A stretch of DNA of 64,000 nucleotides, taken from the NCBI RefSeq assembly GCF_017877355.1, contig NZ_JAGIPR010000012.1:62001-126000 (forward strand). Direction: 5' to 3'. Both the position numbers and the translations under genes were made by a program. Positions 57,366-64,000 of the stretch are shown here, in pieces. Origin of the DNA: Chryseobacterium jejuense (GTDB lineage: Bacteria > Bacteroidota > Bacteroidia > Flavobacteriales > Weeksellaceae). Below the pieces are notes generated by a model. The model ran no database searches. It saw only the letters and a program-made list of their open reading frames with translations, and was not told the origin of the DNA. Every line of letters starts with the position of its first letter. Position 1 is the stretch's first letter.

Positions 57366-58742
57366 ATGGAGCAATATCCATTCAGTAATGAAGAATGGGA
57401 AACCTGTTTAAAGGTTCTGGAAGCACTTCAGAAAAACCCATTGCATAATCCCGATAATCGGCGTTTCAAAACTCTGATCTCATCTATTCGTAAAAAGGCT
57501 CAGAAAAATATCAGTAAAAATCCTGAGGAATATAGAGACAATCAAGAACTACATTTTAGAAATCCGGATCTCGAAATTCTTAAAAAATCAGCTATTGTAG
57601 GTAAAGCACTGGAAAATAAAACTTTATATTCTCATACTAAAGAAGAATCTCAATCTTATTCATTATTGCAAAAACCTCAATTATGTTATTGTTGTCATCA
57701 GCCTTATCATCAAGTTCATTTTTTTTATCATAAACTCTGTCCTGCTTGTGCGGATGTAAATTATAAAAATAGAGATCTAGCTTATGATTTCAGTGACCAG
57801 ACTGTAATTATCACTGGCGGAAGGGTAAAAATCGGATATGCTGTGGCTTTAAAATTTTTAAGAAGCGGGGCTAAAGTTATTGTTACTTCAAGGTTTCCAG
57901 CACTGGCATTTGAACAGTTTCAGAAAGAAGAGGACTATGAAACTTGGAAGGAGTATCTTTTTCTCTATGGTTTGGACTTAAGAAATATCAGATCGGTTCA
58001 GGAATTTACAGAATATTGTTACAACAATTTTGGAAGTATTGAAATTCTGATCAACAATGCCGCTCAAACCATCAAATACGACGCAGAATATTATCAACCA
58101 TTACAATTGAAAGAAAAGCTTCTTTTATCTCATGGACATTATCATGTGATTCAAAATAAAACTCCAGTGAATAAAGAAGATAGTGATCTTTTAAGTTTAT
58201 CTCAACAAGGATCTGAAATCCCTGTTAACAGATTTGGACAACCAAAAGATTCTAGAGATAAAAACAGCTGGAATTCCTTGATGGACGAAATCGGGACTGA
58301 GGAACTTCTCGAAGTAAACCTCATTAATCACATTTCACCTTATCTGCTGATCTCTACATTGAAACCTCTGATGAAAAAAAGCCGTGTTGAAAACAAACAT
58401 ATCATTAATGTGACTTCTACAGAAGGGCAATTCAGCTATAAAAGTAAAAATGAATTCCATCCACATACAAATATGACTAAAGCAGCCTTGAATATGCTCA
58501 CGAAAACTTCGGCCTCTGATTTTGTAAAGGACAGGATATTCATGAATGCTGTGGATGTGGGATGGATTTCAACTGGAGCCATAGAAATCAAAAGAGAAAG
58601 ACTTTTTGAAAAAACCAGAATTCCACCTTTGGATCCTGTAGATGGAGCCATGCGAATCTTTCATCCAATAATACAGATTAATGAAGGAAATCAAAAACTT
58701 TATGGAAAGCTTTTGAAAAACTATCAGGAAACGGGATGGTAG
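57366..58742 (+). CDS. SDR-family protein with N-terminal helical and zinc-ribbon region
   Basis: 458 residues. Residues 1-100 are helical and charged. CYCCHQPY...CPAC (about residues 107-130) is a likely zinc site. The SDR core begins at VIITGGRVKIGYAVALKF (NAD(P) loop) and has NNAAQTIKYD (NNAG equivalent). The usual YxxxK becomes TNMTK: Lys is at 372 but Thr stands at 368 in place of the catalytic Tyr. A classical dehydrogenase reaction is therefore doubtful. It is the only plus-strand protein gene between 39.4 kb and the window end. Confidence 0.75.
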   Translation: MEQYPFSNEEWETCLKVLEALQKNPLHNPDNRRFKTLISSIRKKAQKNISKNPEEYRDNQELHFRNPDLEILKKSAIVGKALENKTLYSHTKEESQSYSLLQKPQLCYCCHQPYHQVHFFYHKLCPACADVNYKNRDLAYDFSDQTVIITGGRVKIGYAVALKFLRSGAKVIVTSRFPALAFEQFQKEEDYETWKEYLFLYGLDLRNIRSVQEFTEYCYNNFGSIEILINNAAQTIKYDAEYYQPLQLKEKLLLSHGHYHVIQNKTPVNKEDSDLLSLSQQGSEIPVNRFGQPKDSRDKNSWNSLMDEIGTEELLEVNLINHISPYLLISTLKPLMKKSRVENKHIINVTSTEGQFSYKSKNEFHPHTNMTKAALNMLTKTSASDFVKDRIFMNAVDVGWISTGAIEIKRERLFEKTRIPPLDPVDGAMRIFHPIIQINEGNQKLYGKLLKNYQETGW

Positions 58743-58828
58743 GAAAGCTGGACGTTATTGAGAGGACCGTAATAAATTAGATTTTTAATAACTTTCATTC
58801 ATGAGAAGACCAATACTTCCCATCGCAT

Positions 58829-59854
58829 TTAATGATTGAACATTTTATTTCTTCCGGTTTTAAATCTTGAAATATCTTTTAAGATTACCTCATCATTGGG
58901 ATTAAAATGTTTTAGCTCGGTCACAATTTCTGAGCGGTTTTCTACTTTTTCAGCAACAATCTCGTAGGCTATTTTCCGTGTAACAGACTGCAATTTAGAA
59001 TCTTTTTTAAACTCATACTTCATGGCTTCCAGATAAGTAAGCTTTTTATAAGCGGGTGTTTTTTCATACATAGCCTGTATTTCTGTTTCCAGCTTTTTAA
59101 CGTCAAAAATATTCGCAAAGTAGTTATTGAGGCAGTTGAAGGCGTCTTTATCTTCTTCCCAGCCTTTTAATAATACTTTTTGGGCTTCTTCAGGCTTTTC
59201 CATTTTCTTCCGATATACCAGCGAAGCTTTCACCATCTGATTATTGGTGGTATAGTCGTCTGCTACCATCTGATAATAGATATGGGCATTTTTCAGATCA
59301 TTGATTTCCCTGTAAAGGTCTCCTACTTTTTCTTTCTGTTCCATTTCTTTGTAGAGATCAATGGCTTTTTTATATTGCTTTGCTTTTTCGTAGCAATGGG
59401 CAGCATCAGATTTACTTTTTAGTTTTTTAAGATATACCGCCGCTGCTTCGTTGTAAAATCCGCCGTCTTCCAGTGTTTTTGCTCCTCTATAATAATCCTG
59501 CAGCAGGTTCATATAAACTTTTGCAGCTTTTTTGTAGTCTTTTTCTTCTATATATTTTTGGGCAATATCCTCATATTTGCTTCGTATTCTGTCAAATAAT
59601 GAGTTTTCCAGATAGAAGTTTCCTCCTCCTGCGCCGCCTCTTCTTGAATTCTGCTTATTTTGTTCTTTATCTTTTAAGGAAGTAATCACCATGAGGATGA
59701 TAAATGCTACAATCAGAAAAATAGCTAAAGTCCCAACAACACTCCAAAAGCTCTCATGGAAAAGCTGAGCCACAATTCCGATAATTTTAAACATGGCTAA
59801 CAGAACGAAGGCAGCCATAAACTTGTCTATAAATTTCTGTTTATTCATCATCAT
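58829..59854 (-). CDS. TPR-like membrane-anchored protein of the bpX operon
   Basis: 341 residues. Two N-terminal transmembrane helices (FMAAFVLLAMFKIIGIVAQLF and VVGTLAIFLIVAFIILMVI) are followed by a basic linker (NSRRGGAGGGN) and TPR-like repeats (KYIEEKDYKKAAKVYMNLLQDYY, NEAAAVYLKKLKSKSDAAHCYEKA, YKKAIDLYKEME). It probably anchors or scaffolds the MoxR-vWA complex. It overlaps the bpX6-like gene by 14 bp. Confidence 0.72.
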   Translation of the reverse strand: MMMNKQKFIDKFMAAFVLLAMFKIIGIVAQLFHESFWSVVGTLAIFLIVAFIILMVITSLKDKEQNKQNSRRGGAGGGNFYLENSLFDRIRSKYEDIAQKYIEEKDYKKAAKVYMNLLQDYYRGAKTLEDGGFYNEAAAVYLKKLKSKSDAAHCYEKAKQYKKAIDLYKEMEQKEKVGDLYREINDLKNAHIYYQMVADDYTTNNQMVKASLVYRKKMEKPEEAQKVLLKGWEEDKDAFNCLNNYFANIFDVKKLETEIQAMYEKTPAYKKLTYLEAMKYEFKKDSKLQSVTRKIAYEIVAEKVENRSEIVTELKHFNPNDEVILKDISRFKTGRNKMFNH

Positions 59855-61538
59855 CGGATTTTAAAATGGTTTTATCATCTCTGAACAAACGGTAAAGCAG
59901 CAACATCACGCCAATAGCCAGTATCCACACAAACCAGTTGTAGCCAAACATCTTGACCAATGGATAGAACAGATACACCAGCATGGCTACCAGAATAGCG
60001 GTCAAAAGGAATTTCACCCAGCCCGGAACGTTATCTCCACCAAGATTTAATGATTTATTTTTAAACAGGAAAGAATATAATCCTACCCCCGCAATCATAA
60101 GAATCACCATGTATAAAATATCTGAAACGGGAGTCTCTTTTTTAATTGAACTATTACCGGATTCTACTCCTTTTACTTTTGAATCTTTGATCGCTGTTGG
60201 AGGTGACATATCAGCCATATCAATAGTTCCGTATAATTTTCCTAAGGAATCCTGCATCAGAACCTGCTTTCTTTTTAAAAGATATTTTACAACCTCTCCA
60301 TTTACAGGTTTTCCTTTGGTATATTGTTTTAAAGAATCTGAAATTTTACGTTTCAGTACTTCACTTCTTTCCTGAATATGTCTGGTGATCCTCTTGGTAT
60401 AAATTATTTTAAGGGAATCCCTGCTCTGCTGCTCATTATTGTTAAGTTCCTGAATATCATGGCTTATTTCATTGACATTCCTTCCGCCTTTCTTTTTATA
60501 TTCTTCTTTTTGTTGTTCCGTTTTACTTTCCTGAAGACCTGCATTCAGAAGTTCATTGGAGAGGTTTTTCCTTTTATTGTAATACAGAGAGTCTATCTTC
60601 TTATCTATTTCAGAAACTCCTGACTGAAAAGCAATCATATCTGAAGGGGCTTTTACGGCATCTTTTACAATCTTTCCTGAAGAAACAGCATTTTCTTCCT
60701 GAAGAGGTTTATCTTCAGATGGCAAGGCTATTTTTAAAACAATCGCAATGACAATAACAGCCCAAAATATTCTACGGAAATTCCGTGTGCTGGTGCTTTC
60801 CTGTTTGCCAACTGCTCCACCACCAAATAACCCTTCCAGCCAGGTGAACTTACCCAACCCATCGCCTCTGGAGGTTCCCATAATATCTAAAGGAACGCCT
60901 AATTCTATAGCTCTTTCAGGATATTTTTCAATGTATTTTAAATATTTTTCAATTTCTTTTTTGTTGCCGGCCATTACTTTCTTCAGGTCAAATGGCAGGC
61001 TGTTCATCCATTCTTCTTCGGTTTGGGGTTTCTGTAATGCTTCCAACATTTTTTCATCATCCATTTCCACCATATAGCTTTCTATGGTTTTCGGGATTTT
61101 AACGCCATTTAATGGTTTTCTTACCGTTTCTTCTATTTTTTCTGGCTCCTGAATCAATTCGATCCAATTAATTTGATCTGATAATTTCACCAATCCAAAT
61201 TCAGGGTGCATGATAAGAAAATCTGAATCTATTGTACTCCAATCTTCCGTATTAATTTTTGGATAAAACGTTGTATTTTCCGGAATAAACAATTTGTTAT
61301 CCACACATTGGAAATAAGCATTTTTTCCAATTTCCTGAGGAGTATGGTCGTTGAACACAAGAAAGCATCCATACAACACATTGGGACTATTGGCCGGAAC
61401 CGCATAAGATTTCACCTGAGTAAGACTGATTCCTAAAATTTCCATTTCCTGAAGCCATACCACAGGTGAAGACCCTTTTATTAAAAGGCCTTTTTTAGGG
61501 TATATATTTTTCGGGAAAGGTTTTATTCTAAGCTCCAT
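59841..61538 (-). CDS. bpX6-like protein of a MoxR-vWA-beta-propeller system
   Basis: 565 residues. The N-terminal 200 residues (starting KPFPKNIYPKKGLLIKGSSPVVWLQEMEILG) match my recollection of the bpX6 domain of MoxR-vWA-beta-propeller ternary systems. Then come a membrane segment near residue 260 (IFWAVIVIAIVLKIAL), a coiled-coil Lys/Glu/Gln-rich region (about 300-430) and two or three C-terminal membrane helices (ILYMVILMIAGVGLYSFLF, FLLTAILVAMLVYLFYPL and FVWILAIGVMLLLYRLF). Function is unproven; a chaperone or defence role has been suggested for such systems. Confidence 0.65.
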   Translation of the reverse strand: MELRIKPFPKNIYPKKGLLIKGSSPVVWLQEMEILGISLTQVKSYAVPANSPNVLYGCFLVFNDHTPQEIGKNAYFQCVDNKLFIPENTTFYPKINTEDWSTIDSDFLIMHPEFGLVKLSDQINWIELIQEPEKIEETVRKPLNGVKIPKTIESYMVEMDDEKMLEALQKPQTEEEWMNSLPFDLKKVMAGNKKEIEKYLKYIEKYPERAIELGVPLDIMGTSRGDGLGKFTWLEGLFGGGAVGKQESTSTRNFRRIFWAVIVIAIVLKIALPSEDKPLQEENAVSSGKIVKDAVKAPSDMIAFQSGVSEIDKKIDSLYYNKRKNLSNELLNAGLQESKTEQQKEEYKKKGGRNVNEISHDIQELNNNEQQSRDSLKIIYTKRITRHIQERSEVLKRKISDSLKQYTKGKPVNGEVVKYLLKRKQVLMQDSLGKLYGTIDMADMSPPTAIKDSKVKGVESGNSSIKKETPVSDILYMVILMIAGVGLYSFLFKNKSLNLGGDNVPGWVKFLLTAILVAMLVYLFYPLVKMFGYNWFVWILAIGVMLLLYRLFRDDKTILKSDDDE

Positions 61539-63906
61539 AATCCAAAATCTGTTCTATAAACGGCTTTAAATACTGATTATACATTTCATCCATGGTTCTC
61601 ACCTTCAATAGAGTCTGTTCCGGAAGGTAATATTCTGATCCACCAAATTCTGTATAAGTAGCCAAGGCAAGGAAGCCATACGTTGTAGTGGGCATATAAA
61701 ATTCCTCAATTCCTTTGTTACTACTTCTGAATGTAAGTATTCCGCGTGAATCTGCAATGATTTCGCTTCCGTCAGGAAAGGTATATTTATTTTTATTCTG
61801 TTCTGCAAAAACCTTGATCTCAAACCTGTTTTTGTAAAGGTTCAGGGTATTTTCATACACACTGCTTACTTCACTCCCTGAAAAAACCAGATTATGATGA
61901 ACATTGATCCCTACTTTATTAAAATTCCCTATGATTTTTAAGCCACTTCGGTCCAGTTTGGCTACTTCGGCATTTACTTTTGTAGTGTTTTTATCTATAT
62001 CATCGTATTTGTTATCCAAAGGTTCTACAGAAGTATTTCCTTCGATATTTATTTTATACAGTAAAGGATTATCGAACTGATGAAGATAAAAGCTTTTTCC
62101 AAAATAAATCAGTTCGTAGGCTTCCGAGATATTCAATCCGGTGATATTCTGTTCAGAATATTCTCTTGTATTCAGATTAAGTTTTGATACTAATTTTTTG
62201 TCCGGCTGATATTGGCAGAGAATGAAATGCTGCTGCTTATTTTTTGCCAGTGCGAACTGTCCGGTTGGCTTTACGGAAACATTCTCAAACATTACTTCAC
62301 AGCCATGATAGGTTTTATAGTAATCATAGGAATGCCTGTCGTAATAATTATCAGAAAGATAAGTTTTCAACAATTGTTTTTTTGAACTCAGGATAAAGAA
62401 TTCACCTTCGTATAAAAACTGGGATATTTGATTAACAGGCGTTGGAAACAGGATAGGATAATTCAACGGAAGATCTGTTCTCTTTCCATTTGGATTACTT
62501 TCTGCAATTTTTTGATGTGGTGGATTAGCCCATAATTCCTGAAGAGGAAGTTTTATTTTCTGGATATGTTTTCTTGCTCCCTGATGATGTTTATAAAAAT
62601 TAATTTCGCCATCTGAAGTAGTGGCTACTAAAAATTTAAGTCTGTCTCTATTTTGATGAATGATTCTCTGAATCTTTTCATCTTCAAGATTTTCCTGATG
62701 GGTGATGAAAAATACTTCGATATCTTTTTGAGGATAATCTTCATTAAAAAACTTTCCTAACGCTTCTGAAACTTCCAGCACCGGACTGACTTGATTGAGA
62801 TTTTCAATAACGGCTTCCACTTTGTTCAAAGAAATAGGAACAGCTGCCTGTCCTAAAGCTACCACTTTACATTCTGAGTGGGCTTTCGGATGTTTAATCA
62901 CTGCAATGGCTGATGCAAAAGCCAATACTTTTGGCGTTCCCCAGTTTCTAAGGGAAGTATCAATCAGAATAATTCTTTCAAAAATATTTTCTTCAGGTGG
63001 TATTTCTCTTTGGATGTATAAAGCTTCATGATTCGCCACACGGCTCATAAATACATCGTCTTCATTCGCAAATTCTGACAAAAGCATTCTATGAAAGTCT
63101 CCTTTATTGGTCATATCAGAAATTCCTCCAATAGGCTGTTCACCGGGAGAAAGATGACGCATAGGAATTTTAAGCCCACTCCAGATTCTTTTGATAAGGC
63201 TACCTACCAGAAATGTTTTGGGTTCTTCAATCAATTCTCTGATAAAGTCTTTATTGGTATCTGCAGTAGCATATTCTTCTACCACCTCATCATCCAGCTC
63301 CGGTTCTTCAATTAAACCTTTCATGGCATCAATGATGGATTGTGTAGTTGGGAATCTATCATTAAGGTTTAGAGCTTTTAAGTCTCTGTTTAAAACACTT
63401 TGCTGAGCCGGTTGTTTTTCTGCACAAACAGAAAGTTCATGAGCTCTTTTAAGGTAAATTCTCAGATTGAATTCAGAAGTAACAGAAGATATTCTGTTAG
63501 GGCTGTCTTTAAATAAAGTCTGCAGCAGTACTATCTTGTTCTGCTTTTGTTTATAAACTTTAGGAAGTGCTTTTATTTTTTCGAGAAATTCAATTTCTTT
63601 TTCTGCATTGAACTCAAAGTTATCAACACTATAAAGTTTTGTAGTATGTCTTAAAGGGCTGGAAAAGTCTGTGTATCCTTCCTGCATTGCATATAAAACC
63701 ATCAGTAAAGCCCCGAATGGCGGCCATCCCTGCGGCTGAAGTTCTTTAAGAATTCCTATCACATAAGGTCTATAAGCAATGGCTCCTACTCCGGGTATGG
63801 AGAGGAGGTTGTTTTCATGATACCCGAAATCTCCGGGAACATCTTCATCGGTTTTCCATTCCCAGAAATAGTTTTCATAGGACTGGAAGTATACCTTTAA
63901 TTCCAT
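61528..63906 (-). CDS. vWA plus beta-propeller protein of a bpX ternary system
   Basis: 792 residues. N-terminal bpX-type region (FGYHENNLLSIPGVGAIAYR), a vWA-like domain near residues 315-470 with IILIDTSLRNWG (altered DxSxS: DTSLRN) and VFFITHQENLEDE, then a C-terminal beta-propeller rich in Tyr/Phe/Asn strands (QFLYEGEFFILSSKKQ, ISEAYELIYFGKSFYLHQ). It overlaps the bpX6-like gene by 11 bp. A MoxR ATPase is expected outside the window. Confidence 0.7.
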   Translation of the reverse strand: MELKVYFQSYENYFWEWKTDEDVPGDFGYHENNLLSIPGVGAIAYRPYVIGILKELQPQGWPPFGALLMVLYAMQEGYTDFSSPLRHTTKLYSVDNFEFNAEKEIEFLEKIKALPKVYKQKQNKIVLLQTLFKDSPNRISSVTSEFNLRIYLKRAHELSVCAEKQPAQQSVLNRDLKALNLNDRFPTTQSIIDAMKGLIEEPELDDEVVEEYATADTNKDFIRELIEEPKTFLVGSLIKRIWSGLKIPMRHLSPGEQPIGGISDMTNKGDFHRMLLSEFANEDDVFMSRVANHEALYIQREIPPEENIFERIILIDTSLRNWGTPKVLAFASAIAVIKHPKAHSECKVVALGQAAVPISLNKVEAVIENLNQVSPVLEVSEALGKFFNEDYPQKDIEVFFITHQENLEDEKIQRIIHQNRDRLKFLVATTSDGEINFYKHHQGARKHIQKIKLPLQELWANPPHQKIAESNPNGKRTDLPLNYPILFPTPVNQISQFLYEGEFFILSSKKQLLKTYLSDNYYDRHSYDYYKTYHGCEVMFENVSVKPTGQFALAKNKQQHFILCQYQPDKKLVSKLNLNTREYSEQNITGLNISEAYELIYFGKSFYLHQFDNPLLYKINIEGNTSVEPLDNKYDDIDKNTTKVNAEVAKLDRSGLKIIGNFNKVGINVHHNLVFSGSEVSSVYENTLNLYKNRFEIKVFAEQNKNKYTFPDGSEIIADSRGILTFRSSNKGIEEFYMPTTTYGFLALATYTEFGGSEYYLPEQTLLKVRTMDEMYNQYLKPFIEQILDYGA

Positions 63907-63918
63907 TCTCTTGATTTT

Positions 63919-64000
63919 TCAGTAAGACGGAATGAACTTACGGACAAAGGACGAAAATCTGTCTTCTTTATTGAAAGGTAATTTCCATTCTCGTCCCATA
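63919..64000 (-). CDS. C-terminal end of the next bpX-operon gene (partial)
   Basis: 27 codons of an open frame ending in a TGA at 63919-63921: the last residues read WKLPFNKEDRFSSFVRKF then IPSY. It starts outside the window and lies 12 bp upstream of the vWA-propeller gene, so it belongs to the same operon. Confidence 0.6.
   Translation of the reverse strand, partial: MGREWKLPFNKEDRFSSFVRKFIPSY

Overview
The window comes from a low-GC member of the Bacteroidota, most likely Flavobacteriia close to Chryseobacterium. The signs are promoters of the TTTG-N18-21-TAnnTTTG type, almost no Shine-Dalgarno sequences, and a conserved flavobacterial gene set: a PorZ-like C-terminus before recO, mqo, gpsA, TerC/TerD/TelA, an ANT(6)-type adenylyltransferase and MoxR-vWA-beta-propeller (bpX) genes. 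Everything below is read from sequence alone. No database search was run.

Layout. 1-9.3 kb: housekeeping and accessory metabolism (porZ end, recO, GNAT, DUF1684, GMC oxidoreductase, adenylyltransferase, mqo, gpsA, M23 peptidase), followed by a 207-bp tandem repeat. 9.9-12.4 kb: an Rrf2 regulator with two near-identical palindromes, one before its own gene and one before the oxidoreductase/MBL-MoaF pair. 15.4-19.8 kb: a large lipase-like protein followed by two paralogous lipoproteins and a membrane protein, resembling an effector/immunity cluster. 20-21.1 kb: NTF2-like protein and TetR regulator with a clear operator. 21.4-27.4 kb: a tellurite-type (Ter) stress operon with TerC, two TerD proteins, TelA, a phosphoribosyltransferase and a HAD phosphatase. 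27.7-30.1 kb: a divergent EF-G behind a leader peptide and attenuator. 30.2-33.2 kb: SulP transporter and two HTH proteins.

The most interesting part is 33-57 kb, almost entirely on the minus strand, which looks like an RNA-surveillance and RNA-repair island. A TROVE/Ro60-like protein (36532-38049) is followed by six structured RNAs (33178-35121) that I interpret as bacterial Y RNAs. Each has a lower stem, an asymmetric internal loop with a UGYCGU motif, and an upper stem. Two carry a circularly permuted tRNA module (T-arm, capped acceptor stem, D-arm). The Ro gene and two of the Y RNA transcription units share an identical promoter/operator layout. Upstream of Ro lie a SWIM zinc-finger protein and two large DUF6493-like paralogs. 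Further upstream is a co-directional set of RNA and nucleic-acid enzymes: PIF1-like helicase, two DEDD exonucleases, metallophosphoesterase, RNase Z-like protein, Rnl2-type RNA ligase, cyclic-phosphate-processing receiver-like protein, ATP-grasp and YkuK RNase H-like. These follow directly after an array of 15 tRNA genes of mostly different specificity (Trp, Gln, Phe, Glu, Thr-like, Tyr, Cys, Asn, Leu, Pro, Asp, Ser, Arg, Lys, His), with a sixteenth (Ile-like) in the opposite orientation. Several have unusual bodies. The spacers hold a repeated hairpin family with covarying stems. A plausible reading is that the island supplies spare tRNAs, repairs cut RNA and monitors damaged RNA through Ro-Y complexes.

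57.4-64 kb: a zinc-ribbon SDR protein, then part of a MoxR-vWA-beta-propeller ternary (bpX-type) operon that continues past the right edge.
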